Source: Gossypium raimondii
Lineage: Eukaryota > Streptophyta > Magnoliopsida > Malvales > Malvaceae
Length of the DNA stretch: 64,000 bases
Direction: 5' to 3'
Assembly: GCF_025698545.1 (NCBI RefSeq)
Contig: NC_068569.1
Span: 26,226,001 to 26,290,000, forward strand
Part shown: positions 10,820-23,095 of the stretch, piece after piece
Layout of the letters: every line of letters begins with the position of its first letter
Numbering within the stretch: the stretch's first letter is position 1
The notes under the pieces: generated by a model
What the model saw: the letters and a program-made list of their open reading frames with translations, nothing else
The model's database searches: none
Told to the model about the DNA's origin: nothing
Position numbers and translations under genes: made by a program

Positions 10820-13800
10820 TGTGACAGCCTGATTTTGACCCTAATCGAAACAGTGGTTTCGAGACCACAAGTTCGAGTCTAAAAAATATTTTAATATTAT
10901 TTTCTATGTTAATTATGTGTGAATTTACATATGTGAAAGTTTCGTGAATTTATTTTATTGTTTGTGTGCTAAATTTGAGAAAATGGCTTAATCGCGTAAA
11001 ATAAAAATTTAATGGTTAAATATGAAAGTACCTAATTGTTGTTGTCTTTATAATTTGGAGGTTCTATGATGCAATTAGCCCACTATATAAGTTAGTGGAA
11101 GAAAATGGTCAAGAATGACCTTATATTATATGTTATATATATTAACTTATAAAGGTTAAATTAGTAAATAAAATATTATAATGTTTTTATAATAAAACAA
11201 AACATAAATTAAAAGCATTATCATGTTCATCTTGCCGAAAGTTGCTAAAGAAAAAGAAAAGAAAAGATATTTGAAGCATTCGGCCATTACTAAGCTCAAT
11301 CAAGGTATGTTTCGGTTTTGGTTTTTGATGATTTTTAAGTTTTTGAGATCGTTGCTTCGAGTAATACAAAGCCCATGCTTGAATTTTTGAATTGGTTGTG
11401 TATTTTGTGATATGTCATTGAAGAGATCTTGTTGTTTTTGTTGTTAGATCATGGAAAATAAATATATGTTGTTAGATTTTCATGTTTTAATTAGTAATTT
11501 TTGATAAAAATGTGTATTAAGGACTAAATTAAGAAAAGTGTAAATCGAGGGGTCAAAATGTGAAATAAATGAAATGTGTGGACTTAGATAGACTATAGGA
11601 ATATTCAGCCCTAGCATGATACATGCAAATTTTGTGTATTTTGTGTTTTATGCAATAGGGACTACATTGTAAAAAGTGTAAAATGTCAGGGGCAAAATGG
11701 TAATTTTCCCATTTATGTGTTTTTGGATTGAATTGAATGGAATTATGCTTAAATAAGTTTAATTTGAATATGTTTAGATCATGAACCAAAGAAAACGGAT
11801 TTGGATCGGGGAAAAACAAAAATAATCGAATAGTCGTCTATTCCGTCCGTCAATATCCGAGGTAAGTTTATAAGCAAATAGATGTTATAATTTTTAATTA
11901 AATGTGAATTATATGTGCTGAAATGAATATGTGAATAAATATATGTATTAGCCGAATGTGTACAAGCTTGACAGCTATGTTTATGAATTCGTTTCGACTG
12001 AGTTACGACGTCTGAAAGCCCCGTATGAACCTTAGGAATAGTTAGGATACATATGTCATGACATAGGATTTCAATATGTATTTTCGTGTAAGACCACTTC
12101 TGGGACGTTGACATCGACTTGTGTATACGTGTAAGACCATGTCTGGGACATTGACATTGTATTTGATTTGTGTAAGACCTTGTCTGGGACAGTGGCATCG
12201 ATATGTGATTACATGTAAGACCACGTCTGGGACGTTGGCATTGTACGAGCCTTCCGACTATCCAAATATCCTTTTTAATTCCGAATGGTTCAACGGGTAA
12301 AGATAAGTTGCGTACGAATGTTTAAATCAGGCTAAGTGACCAGGTATGTGATAATTGATTATCTATTTGAAAATAAGGTAAGTTGTATACTTGAATTGAT
12401 GATATGAAGTTATGTGAAATATGAATTATGTGATTGCATATTTGAATATATATGTATTCGGCCTTTGATGTATATGTGTATTGAGGAAAGTGATGATTAG
12501 TTATATTAATGTTCAATTGATTATTTGGTAAAGAGGGAAGTTATTACAAATTATATAAGTTTTGATATATAAGTTGATAAATTGAATTATATGTGAAATT
12601 ATAATGGTTTATTACTAATTGTCTAGCTTAATTTACGTAAATGATTAAATATTTATTTGCTTATGACTTACTAAGCTTTGATAGCTTACGGTGTGAAATC
12701 GCTTTCTGTTTTATAGATTTGGAAGTTGGTTATGAGCTCGGCGATCGTCAGAGAAGTCTATCACACTATCGAGTACTGTTTTCAGTATTTTACTAAGTTT
12801 GAAATTGAACTTATGGCATGTATAGTCTAGTTAATATGTTTGATTTCGAGTATGTTAATATGAGCCATGCGAAAATGGCTTATTTATTTTATTAAGCATG
12901 GTTTTTATACTTTTGATCAAGTGTTAGATATGTTGATTTTGGTATCTCAGCCATGGAATATTTATTTATGTGAATTATGTTTGATATGTTTGATATGTAT
13001 GATTTTATTATTTGAATCGATATGGTTTGATTAGGAAATGACATATTTTGACGTATGATTTAATGGCTAAATCTTGTACAATTTATGAGGTTATTTATGG
13101 ATGCTAATTTGTTACTGAAATAAATTAGGAACGTGGAGTATTTAATAAAGGTACAATTTGCTCATGCAAGTGGACTTAATATTCGATTTTGAATTTGTAA
13201 AATGATATGAATTGTATGGATTTTTGGATATGGCTAAAATGGTGTTTTCATATGCTAAACTTGTAATAGATAAATATGCATGTTTTTGGTCTTTTAAATG
13301 ATATAAATAAATGATTTTTTTTAAAGTAGGCTTAAAATTTATGAATAAGATACATACAAATTGAGTAATGATATTTAAGTGAGTAATACAAGTTTGAATT
13401 TAACTTTTATAAATTTATTGGATTAGTCGATTAAAGGATAAGTTGATTTGTATTGAGCGTGTATAGTTTATGATTGAATTATTTCATTGAAATGGTCATA
13501 TGTGTATAATATAATGACATTAAAGGTATGTAAGGCCATAATATAATGTTACCAATGTTGCATTTGTGATTGAACATTAAGTTGTATACATATTGGTTTC
13601 ATTATATACATATGCGAAGTTATGAAATGCAAAGTTTGATATTTAGATAATGAAATTATGTACGTACATATTCTCTCGATATGAAAAGTGAGGATATATG
13701 CTTGAATATGATTTAATTATGAAAATGTCATTAATACGATGGATTTAGGGAAATTGAATATTGAAAGTATTATATGCTTGAACATGACTCGTGTATACAA

Positions 13801-14116
13801 GTTTGGTTCAATTTGTTAATTATAGAATATGTTCGATTGAGCTTTGATGTATGTATAAATTGAATTGGTTTGAATTTTGTAATGTGTTTATTTGTGATAC
13901 ATGCTTAGTAAGGTATGATTGATTTGAATTGTAATTATCATTTATATATTTGAATTTAAAACAATTGAATTAAGGATATTCAAGTTTGATAATGTTATAA
14001 ATGTACCATTATTCTTTGGTGTATGAAATGTGATAAATGACTGTGCTGAACTGTGTCTTGTTTGGTAATGCCTCGGAACCCTAATCCGGCGACGGATATG
14101 GGTTAGGGGTGTTACA
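10820..14116 (-). mobile_element. Solo LTR 1, 3.3 kb (TGTAACACCC family), minus orientation
   Basis: Read on the minus strand the unit starts TGTAACACCCCTAACCC and ends AGGCTGTCACA. It is flanked by an exact 5-bp duplication GGTGT (10815-10819 and 14117-14121). TG...CA ends, 5-bp duplication, a length of about 3.3 kb and no coding content mark it as a solo LTR. Two more members lie at 37330 and 59427. LTRs this long in plants suggest a gypsy family such as Tekay/Del, but no internal domain is present here to prove the lineage. Confidence 0.8.
12088..12257. repeat. Four-unit tandem repeat of about 42 bp in solo LTR 1
   Basis: Units begin GTAAGACC at 12088, 12131, 12172 and 12215 (spacing 43, 41, 43). 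Each continues with a form of TCTGGGAC, a G/T-rich spacer and GCAT or ACAT. No equivalent unit is seen in the two sister LTRs of this window. Confidence 0.85.
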
Positions 14117-14899
14117 GGTGTAATTATATACATGAAACTTAAATTGCATTATATATATATACATGAAATTTTAATTTTGATTCAACTGTTCATATTTTAA
14201 AAAATGAATATATACTTTTATCCTAATATTGGATTAATATAATTGTTTGTGTGCAAAATATCACATAAAATGGTGCCAATTTAAAATTTTGTCAATAATT
14301 TGTGAAAATTGAATCAAATTAAAATTTCATATAAGAAATTAATTACACAAAATTAAAATTCATATATTACATTATACATTAAATTAAAATTTATGTATAA
14401 TTTTAATATTTATTTCTTAATTAAACCTAGCAACAAGACAATGCTTTGACACTATAAAAGATTGTTATTAATTAAATAATATTTTAAATTGAATTTAATA
14501 GGTGGAAATCATAAACATTTTATTTCTAATGTATCACATTGGAATTGGTTTGGTCTCCACTATAGTTGATGAAAATAATGTGTATTTACTCGATTTAGAT
14601 AATTGATATTCAATTATTAATATTTGTATTTACTCTAAATTTATTACAGATAATAATTAGAATATTTAAATATAAATATTATGGGGATCAATAATATATA
14701 AATTTACAAATTCTAAGTTATGGTCTATTGGTGGGTGTTCATCTATTCCGAGAATAGTTTGACTTCAAATCATCGCTATAAAGAAAACAAGATATGAATC
14801 TACAAATATTTAAATACACTATGCGTAAATGTGATATGTATTTCAAGCTTTATTTTTATTTTTGGTAGAATAAAGGAGCATTCATAAAAACTTACATTA
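14117..14899. other. AT-rich spacer, no gene
   Basis: Apart from the GGTGT target duplication at its left edge I see no coding or structural feature in this stretch. Confidence 0.4.
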
Positions 14900-15517
14900 A
14901 TAAAATTAAGCTAGGAGGATAATAATAAACAAACAAAGTCAAAGAAAAGCATTCAGGGAGGAGAAACTTTGTGAAGAGAAGATGTTGCTGCATTTTCTTT
15001 CTAAAGCATCAGGACAAAAGTTTCCTTCCTGTAAAACATGAAGCAAACGACTACATCAGAAGGTCTCCAATAAAGTCCTACAATATACAACCAAAGAACA
15101 AACAATAATAGATCTATTATTGTTGAAGTGGATGCCACTACTACTTGTCTAAGCAAAATATCAACGTAAAATATCAGAGAAGAACTCTTGCACCATTAAA
15201 GCAAATCCATGATCAGAAAAGGGTCAAGTAATTTGGTTTTTGAGAGGACCAAGTTCGGTCTAATTATTAAACCAGAAAGACATTGAGGATCCAGTAGAAA
15301 CAAACTAGCTAAAGCCCATTTCAAGGAGGCGTTGAACACTTTTTAAGGCATTCCAAATAATCAAAGAATGAGAGTGATTACTTCTACAATTTAAATATTT
15401 CGAATGAAGATAGAGGCCCAAGGGGAATTTGGGTGGTGAATAAGCCTCTATTAATGTAAATATGATTCTAGCATGTAAATTTAATTCTAGCATGCACATT
15501 AGGATTTTGTCTAGTTT
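14900..15517 (-). pseudogene. LINE 3' fragment (end of reverse transcriptase / zf-RVT region)
   Basis: On the minus strand a frame reads IIWNALKSVQRLLEMGFS, a stop, then LVSTGSSMSFWFNN, a stop, and ELGPLKNQIT. The pattern W-x-GxGxSxxFWxDxW followed by GPL is the conserved linker between reverse transcriptase and the carboxy-terminal zf-RVT domain of plant L1-type LINEs. At least three stops interrupt it, most of them where tryptophan or glutamine is usual. The fragment lies on the same strand as the LINE piece at 18690-19283 and could be the 3' part of the same element, separated by later Copia insertions and loss of the central RT. Confidence 0.6.
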
Positions 15518-15522
15518 GTTTC

Positions 15523-15947
15523 TGTTAAGTATGACTCCTATTTTCAGTCAAATTTGAGAAATAATCTTTTAGTTAAACTCTGTTTATTTGTTTCAGTCAA
15601 ACACTGATTAGTTTAGATTATTTTATTATTATTTGACATATGAATTTAGCCTATAAATAAGCTCTTTTACAACCTTAGTAAAAACATCCATTAGATATTA
15701 GAACTCATAACACATTTAGAGAATTTTGTGTTTACGTTTTGAGGGTTCCTTATTTTCGGGTTTTTAGGGTTTAGTTTTTTATCTCCATCTTTTGTACTCT
15801 TCATTTTTTTGCTATTCTAATAAAATTATCTTTGCTCGTGGTTTTTTATCTTCTTTGGAGGAGTTTTTTCACGTTAAATTTGTGTGTTCAATCTTCTCAA
15901 TTTATTCCGCTATTTTTACTTGTTGCTTAATCGGGACGATCCTAACA
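15523..15947 (+). repeat. 5' LTR of the gag-only Copia element
   Basis: Starts TGTTAAGTATGACTCC and ends GATCCTAACA (inverted ends TGTTA/TAACA). A TATA box CTATAAATA at 15651-15659 gives a likely U3 promoter. Confidence 0.9.
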
Positions 15948-15949
15948 AG

Positions 15950-15961
15950 TGGTATCAGAGC
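15950..15961 (+). other. Primer binding site (initiator Met tRNA)
   Basis: TGGTATCAGAGC two bases after the LTR is the standard Copia priming sequence, complementary to the 3' end of tRNA-iMet. Confidence 0.95.
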
Positions 15962-15987
15962 TAGTTCAAAGATCAGCTTATTCAGAT

Positions 15988-17394
15988 ATGGCAACAAGGT
16001 TTGAAATTGAGAAGTTAGATGGTGAGATAAATTTCAATCTGTGGCAAGTTCGGATGATGGCAATTCTAGTTCAATCCGGTTTGAAAAAGGTTGTTACCGG
16101 GAAAAAGCCTGAGAATCTAAATAAAATAGAATGGGAAGAGCTTGATGAAAAGGCCTTGTCTGCAATCCAGTTGTGCCTTGCGAATGCGGTATTGTAGGAG
16201 GTATTGATGGAGAAGACCTTATCCGTCTTGTGGAAAAGGTTAGAAACTCTTTATGCGACTAAGTCTCTGGCTAACCGTTTAGTGTTGAAACAACGTCTAT
16301 TTACGTTTCGTATGAACGAATGTGAGCTTCTTAGAGATCACATCAGTCAATTCATTACTCTTTTAAATGATTTAAAGAACGTTGAGGTTCATATTGATGA
16401 TGAAGATCAAGCTATGCTATTATTGTGCTCTTTACCCCCTTCACACAAGTCTTTCAGGGAGACCCTGATTTATGGCAGAGATAAAATCTCGTTTGAAGAT
16501 GTGAAGGGTTATTTGTTGAGTAGAGACAAACTCGACAATGAGCTTCATTTGGATAGCAAGACAGATAATCAAGCTTCCGTTTTGGTAGCATCAAAGAAAC
16601 GAGACAAAAGATGTCGCTATTGTAAAAAGTTAGGTCACGTCAAAGCAGATTGTTATAAACTGCGAAATAAAAAAGCTGCTGAGAGTAACGAGGAAGATGT
16701 AGCTGATGCTAATTTGGCCGATGAAAGCGGTGATGATTTCTTGTTAGTGTCAACGAGCGATAACTCCAAGCTCACGTTCGAGTGGATCCTAGATTCGGGA
16801 TGTTCTTTCCACATGTGTCCCAATAGAGAATGGTTCTCTACATACAGTTCGGTTGAAGGTGGAGTTGTATGCATGAGAAACGATTCATCTAGTAAGGTAA
16901 TTGGTATTGGTACTGTTAAAATTAGGATACACGATGGGACGATTAGGACACTCTCAGATGTCAGGTATGTACCTGATTTACGAAAGAATCTGGAGTATTT
17001 TAGACTTGAAAGGATGCAAAATCAACATCAAGTCAAGCGGCATTAAAGTATCTCGTGGAGCTCTCGTTTTGTTAAAAGGTAAAAGAACTGGCAGTTTTTA
17101 TATTCTGGAAGGTTCTACAGTGACCGGTGAAATCGGACGTCCCTCGTCCGTTACAGAGTCGAAGTCAAGTCGTTTGGAGCGGAGGCAACTTGGTCATAGG
17201 AAGGAAAAATGTATGATCGTTTCGTTGAAGAGAGGTTCTCTTTTGGATTCAAGTTTTGAAAAGTTAGGGCACTGTGTTCGTGAAAATCAGACCCGGGTTA
17301 GTTTTGATTTGGCAGTGTACAAGTCGAAGGCTAGAAGTCTTCCAGTTTTTAAGCACAGATTTGACTCAGTTTTGATTTGGCAGTGTACAAATCT
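15988..17394 (+). pseudogene. Copia gag-protease, truncated and broken
   Basis: The frame opens at ATG 15988 (MATRFEIEKLDG). It has one TAG at 16195 where related proteins have glutamine, and continues in the same frame to 17046. It contains the UBN2-type gag core (LWKRLETLYATKSLANR), a CCHC zinc knuckle CRYCKKLGHVKADC near residue 212 and the protease active site WILDSGCSFHMCPNREW. Near 17000 the frame shifts; the second frame carries the rest of protease and a pre-integrase remnant to about 17340. After that comes a partial repeat of the TTTTGATTTGGCAGTGTACAA segment, and then the 3' LTR. The jump from pre-integrase directly to the LTR is the deletion that removed integrase, RT and RNase H. 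Confidence 0.85.
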
Positions 17395-17395
17395 G

Positions 17396-17819
17396 TGCTT
17401 AAGTATGACCCCTATTTTCAGTCAAATTTGAGAAATAATGTTTTAGTTAAACTCTATTTATTTGTATCAGTCAAACACTGATTAGTTTAGATTATTTTAT
17501 TATTATTTGACATATGAATTTAGCCTATAAATAGGCTCTTTACAACCTTAGTTAAAACACCCATTATATATTAGAACTCATAACACATTTAGAGAATTTT
17601 GTGTTTACGTTTTAAGGGTTCCTTGTTTTTGGGTTTTCGGGGTTTAGTTTTTTATCTCCATCTTTTGTACTCTTCATTCTTTTGCCATTATAATAAAATT
17701 ATCTTTGCCCGTGGTTTTTTATCTTCTTTGGAGAAGTTTTTCCACGTTAAATTTGTGTGTTCAATTTCTCAATTTATTCCGCTATTTTTACTTGTTGCTT
17801 AATCGGGACGATCCTAACA
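17396..17819 (+). repeat. 3' LTR of the gag-only Copia element
   Basis: Matches 15523-15947 throughout with scattered substitutions, including a CTATAAATA box near 17525, and ends GATCCTAACA. The exact 5' base is uncertain by a few positions (TGTGCTTAAG against TGTTAAG). Confidence 0.9.
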
Positions 17820-17824
17820 GTTTC

Positions 17825-18690
17825 CGTCTCTTTTGGTCATACTTTAAACATTATGGCCCCTATTTCTTCCTCTTTTTCTATCTGTTGGCCAATTGCCCCC
17901 ACCGTTTTTCGTTATTTAGCTCCTATTTCTTCACTGTCTCTCTATCTGATCTATCGCTATCATGGAGAAAATGGAGATTTCCCGTTCCATTTATGCTATT
18001 CTGGATAGAACAAATTATAACCTTTGGGCTTTCAAGATGCGTAGCTTCCTTATTGGTTGAAAATTGTGGCGCATTGTTACCGGATATGATATTCAATGTT
18101 TGTAAGACGGATGAGACTGTTACCGAGTAGAAAGAACGTTTGGTGGATTGGGATAGTAAGAATTATCAGATTATCACTTGGTTTTGTAATACTTCTGTTC
18201 CTAACATTTATGCGTAGTTTGATGAGTTTGAAACAAAAAAAGAGATCTGGGATTTTCTTGCTACTCAATATTGAACCACTGGTCTTGCTTACTATTTCTA
18301 ACTATATAGTACATTGCACAGTCTCAAGCAAGAGCCCAGACAATCTCTGAATGCCTTTTTAGCCAAAGTGAAGCTGATCTGGACTATTGTCCCAAGCCAA
18401 AATCAATGAGGATCATCTTCGCCTTATTCAAGTATTTATGGCACTTCCCTGAATATGAGCCAGTTCGAGCCTCTCTGCAACATTGGAGTCCCCTTCCATC
18501 CTTAGACATTGCTCTTAAAGAACTTATTTTTGAGGAGACCCGTCTGGGGCTGGTTCAAGCATCTTTCTCCGACGTTGCTCTTACTACTAGACCACTGCCT
18601 TAGAAGTTTAGCTCTAGCAATGTTTTCTGTAAAAACTATCGTAAGAACGATCATCAATTCTCCTTTTACCCTAAGATGGAATATGAAAAA
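17825..18690 (+). pseudogene. Second Copia gag relic
   Basis: A decayed frame from ATG 17962 reads MEKMEISRSIYAILDRTNYNLWAFKM, then stops and resumes. It continues through YEPVRASLQHWSPLPSLD and FEETRLGLVQASFSDVAL to a damaged zinc-knuckle segment (CKNYRKNDHQFSFYP) near 18640. Multiple stops (for example 18057, 18127, 18216) and a missing polyprotein show it is dead. It belongs to a different Copia family from the gag-only element at its left, which inserted beside it. The right junction with minus-strand LINE sequence is near 18690. Confidence 0.7.
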
Positions 18691-19283
18691 AAATTGTATT
18701 TCTTTCACCATTTAAAATCCAATTTGAACGAGATTTAAGAGCCCACAAATCTTGTTTGAAATCCAGAATGGAGTTATAATTGTTCAAAAGGTTTTTTTTT
18801 TCAAGGGATGAAAGAAAATCCGAGGGGTGATGAGAAAGGGCTTTTTGGATAGCTCGCAAGTCGTGCCAAAAATCTTTTCTTTTTATCATGAATATTACCA
18901 AAAATATCCTTGTTCCAGATAGAAAGAGCTAGCTGAGTATTCCTAATAGACGCAGAAAGGTTAAGACGACCTTCACTCCAAGATGACGATAAGAGAGGGA
19001 AAAAACCTTGATGATGAAACCATATTGTTTCAAAACGGAAGGGCTTGGGACAAAAAGCAATGTCTACGAGTTTTAAAAGAGAGTAGCACAAAGCAGTGGT
19101 TAGAGTGGGTATGGGTGAGGTAAGAAATCGAAGCCTCAAGGAAGATCGTTTGCCAAGATGAAATTGTGAGGGCAAGATTAAATCATTTTTGTATAAGTGA
19201 ACGTAAGTTGGACAAAGTGAAATGAGGGCTAGTAAAAGGAATATCAGATAAAAGACAAGAATCCAAGCAATTCTAAAAAGCAT
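18690..19283 (-). pseudogene. LINE fragment (endonuclease end to start of reverse transcriptase)
   Basis: The minus-strand frame from 19283 reads through KPFRFETIWFHHQGF and LALSIWNKDIFGNIHDKKKRFLARL, then shifts to a frame with IQKALSHHPSDFLSSLE and WALKSRSNWILNGERNT followed by FFH. The order PFRFE...W...WNK.IFGNI...K..LL.RL...LE..L...LDxKQDLWxxKSRxxWxxxGDxNTxFFH is the stretch between endonuclease and RT in plant L1-type LINEs. At least one frameshift and several missing conserved residues show decay. The element ends abruptly at the Copia gag relic at its left. Confidence 0.7.
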
Positions 19284-20615
19284 TTAAGCGAGAATTATTC
19301 AATGGGTTCCTGCCTCTTTTATCAATGAAATAAGCAACCAATAGCCAAGACAGATAATGAACATCATGAATTGATTTTAGTAGAAAGTAACCAACTAACA
19401 TCAACGTTGTTTACCTTCACAATGTTGGTGTGTGGGGATAAAAATAAACTTATTAGAAATTAACAAAGGCTTCAAGGTGTGTATTAATGTCACTTTCTTT
19501 AAGGTTTTATTCGTTTCCACTTATATTATGGTGTGCAAAAGAGTTATTGGAAAATAAACCTCGAGGATACAATGAAGCCCAATGACTTTCTACATTTTAT
19601 ACTGACGGAAACAGTCCACTGAGCACCGAGCGGAGCATAGCAATGATATCAATTTCTATAAAAAGTATAGAACAATCTGGAAATATAAAAGATGGTGGGA
19701 GAATAAAAAGAAATGTTATTTCTATGTTTTTGGGTGTGTTATACAAATGAAATTTCACTCTTATTTATAAGAGGTATCATGTTTCTTAATAAGGACATAA
19801 ACTATCCAAATGGATAGTCATATCTTTAGCAATAAACATAATTATTCAATAGATATCTACTTGAATAATTATGACTATTTGTTAATAATCAAGTGACATA
19901 ATTTTTAAATTTAAGAGACATAACTCATCACTATAAATAATGACAACTTTTAGTTAATAACAAAGTGACATGATTTTTTTTATTCATTTGCAACTATTGA
20001 AACACCTTAGGAAATATTCACAATAATGTATATTTCTTAGTTTGTGCCACAAAAATAATTTACCAGAGAACCAAATCATTAAATTTAACCAAATGTTGAT
20101 TTATAAACAGTAAAGAAAAGGGTTACCATATCACAAAAGCCACTTTTTGCTGCTTGTAAAGTGGCTATAGAATCCCTTAGTTTTTCTATTAAATTGGCAA
20201 GCACACAAACACACGAGAAAAATGAAAAACCCAACTTTTTTTTCCTATAGATTTTCAAATCAAGCTTGACCCCTAGAACATGCTCAAAATCCCTCTTTCT
20301 CTCTCATTGTGACATAATGTGTTGAAAATATGATGAAAGTGGACAAAATATTACTTGTAGACCACATAATTTTATGTAACATAAATTAATAAAGTATTTA
20401 ACTTTGTATAAATATATTAAAAATTAATATAAATATAAGGCGAATAATATACATGAAATGATTCAAACAGATATTATTTTTAGGTAGAATTGGACAAGGA
20501 TTAGAGGTCCGGGCCTCCAAAAACAGCAAATGGAATACAGTCTGTTAAGCAAAACAACCCACTAAACTATATGTCAGTATACATGTCACTCCACTCCAGT
20601 TGGAAGGTTTCCCCA
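19284..20615. other. Upstream region of the aspartyl protease
   Basis: No gene seen. From about 20128 onward this sequence recurs at 34319 as part of a duplicated block, including the motif CAAAAGCCACTTTTTGCTGC. Confidence 0.5.
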
Positions 20616-20618
20616 CTT

Positions 20619-20632
20619 CTATATAATTATAC
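20619..20632 (+). promoter_or_regulatory. Probable TATA box of the aspartyl protease
   Basis: TCTATATAATTAT lies about 110 bp upstream of the ATG in an otherwise C/T-rich stretch. The duplicate at 34.7 kb keeps the same motif at the same distance, so the copy includes the promoter. Confidence 0.45.
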
Positions 20633-20736
20633 ATACAATGTATATACATACACTCCAATCCAATTAAAAGGCAAGCTTCCCACTTCTATTCTATCATTCT
20701 AAACCATCAAACAAATTTACACATTCCGAGAAAACT

Positions 20737-23095
20737 ATGAAAACCCACATATATTTTTCTCTGGTTTTCTTCTTGTTTTCAGTAGCCCAAGGATTGAACC
20801 CCAAATGTGAGACCCAAGACCATGGTTCAAACCTCCAAGTGTTCCATATTTACAGTCCCTGCTCACCCTTCAAGCCCTCAAAGCCACTGTCATGGGAAGA
20901 AGATGTGCTCCAAACACAAGCCAAGGACCAGGCCAGGCTTCAATATTTGTCGAGCCTGGTGGCTAAGAAATCTGTGGTGCCGATAGCTTCTGGCAGGCAG
21001 ATTGTGCAAAGTCCCACTTATATCGTGAGGGCCAACATTGGAACCCCACCTCAAACCTTGCTTATGGCCATGGATACTAGCAATGATGCCGCTTGGATAC
21101 CTTGCACTGGCTGCCTTGGCTGCTCTTCTACTGTCTTTGACAATGCTAAATCCACCACTTTCCAGTCCCTCGGCTGCCAAGCTCCTCAATGCAAGCAGGT
21201 AACCTCCCAACCTTTCATTTCTCCGCAACTTCCTATGAATGCCAAAACCCTATCCATCTTAAGATTTTACACAGATTTGCTCCAAACGTGGATGTTATTC
21301 TTGTAAAGTTTCAGCAGCCAAAGGGTGCAGGAATAGGCTAAAATATTATTTTTATTTCCACATATTATTCAAAAAATCAATTAATATTTAAAATTTTAAA
21401 TTTGAAAAATATAAAATTAAGATTTTAACTAATAAGATTTTATTAGTACCATTTAGATCTAGAGTAAAATTAAAAAAATACATTAAAATTAAATAATTCA
21501 AACAAATATATGAATTAAATTTAATTAAAATAAAATATAAAAATTAAATTACTTTCAATTCTCAATCGGAAATAATTTATTGGCTTAATACTTATTAAAT
21601 GTAAATATTTAATATTGATTTTTTTAATATGTTTTAGCTGTTGAATTAGCTTTTGACTGATTTAATGTTTATTTGACTTATTATTCACCACTGATTTCGG
21701 ATCCAATCTGATTTTTATCCTTAGCTTTAATAAATGATTGATGAAACAGAATTTGGACAAGACAAACCCAACATCTGCACCACTTTGATCCATTGCCAAT
21801 CTATCAACTTTCCATGTACCTTGTCAATCTAATATCTTAAAAGCACTTGCATGACATGATGGATTCAGGTACAAAATCCCAGCTGCGATGGCAGTGGCAA
21901 CACTTGCATATTCAACATGACCTACGGGGGTTCAACCATTGCAGCAAACCTCTCACAGGACACATTCACCTTAGCCAACGACTCTGTCTCGAGCTACACT
22001 TTCGGCTGCCTGCAAAAGACAACCGGCAACTCGGTGCCACCACAAGGTCTATTGGGGCTCGGCCGAGGTCCATTATCCCTTCTATCTCAGACCCAAGACC
22101 TGTACCAAGCCACATTTTCATACTGTTTGCCTAATTTTAGGTCCGCCAACTTTTCTGGGTCATTGAGACTTGGGCCAGTGGGGCAGCCAGTGAGGATCAA
22201 ATACACCCCATTACTGAAGAACCCGAGGAGACCATCCCTTTACTTTGTGAATTTGATTGGAATTAGGGTTGGAAACAAAGTTGTTGATATCCCACCATCT
22301 GCCATTGCTTTCAATCCTACCACCGGTGCTGGCACCATTATTGATTCTGGTAATTTTTGCCTTTTATTCTATCAAAATATTTGCTTTTTTTAAAAAAGAA
22401 AATTATTTAATTTTTATGTGATGCAAAATTATAAAAAATAATATAATATATAATATAATTAAAATATATGTTTATTAAATTAATTCAAACTTTAAATGTT
22501 GAATTTTTTAAAGCTCTTTTTTGTGTTAGGCATAATTCCAATCTTATCAGTTGTCTTTAAAGTTGAGAACATAATAATGACAACATGCTGCATTATCGTA
22601 TTCCAATTGCAACTGTTGAATATAGTGTACTTACTTTTGATTTTTTTTTTAAAAATATTTTCATTAAATGTTTCATGAAATTTAACTAAAAAAAGCGTAA
22701 TTTAAAATATCACAATAATTTTGGCATTTAAAATTTCAGGTACCGTTTTCACCCGGCTAGTTGAACCAGCCTATGTAGCCGTCCGAGACGAGTTTCGAAG
22801 ACGAGTTAAGGTGGCCAACGTAACATCTCTTGGCGGTTTCGACACATGTTACACAGTCCCGATTGTGGCTCCGACGATAACGTTCATGTTCACCAGCATG
22901 AACGTGACACTGCCACAAGACAACCTGTTAATCCACAGCACAGCAGGCAGCATCACATGTTTGGCGATGGCATCGGCACCGGATAATGTGAATTCTGTGC
23001 TGAATGTGATAGCCAATATGCAGCAACAGAACCATAGGATCCTTTTCGATGTGCCAAATTCCAGGTTGGGCGTTGCCCGTGAGCTCTGCACCTAA
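20737..23095 (+). CDS. Nepenthesin-type aspartyl protease (AED3-like)
   Basis: Three exons, 20737-21198, 21869-22349 and 22740-23095, with GT-AG introns in frame, give 432 aa. A secretory signal peptide (MKTHIYFSLVFFLFSVAQG) is followed by a prodomain and two catalytic lobes. The first active site is MDTSNDAAWIPC (DTS in place of DTG, as in AED3 relatives) near residue 112, with the Cys-rich CTGCLGCSS just after. The second is IIDSGTVFTRL at the exon 2-3 junction. The protein should act in the apoplast or cell wall. In Arabidopsis the relative AED3 (At1g09750) accumulates in the apoplast during immune signalling. It is the intact parent of the truncated copy at 34830-35343. No lesion seen. 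Confidence 0.9.

Larger units (their letters stand above)
15523..17819 (+). mobile_element. Non-autonomous Copia element (gag-protease only), 2.3 kb
   Basis: Two LTRs of about 425 bp (15523-15947 and about 17396-17819), a Met-tRNA primer site directly after the first, and a 5-bp target duplication GTTTC (15518-15522 and 17820-17824). The interior is only 1.45 kb: gag with a zinc knuckle, the start of protease and a scrap of the pre-integrase region. Integrase, RT and RNase H are absent, so mobility would have depended on a relative. The two LTRs differ at scattered bases, so it is not a very recent insertion. Confidence 0.9.
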
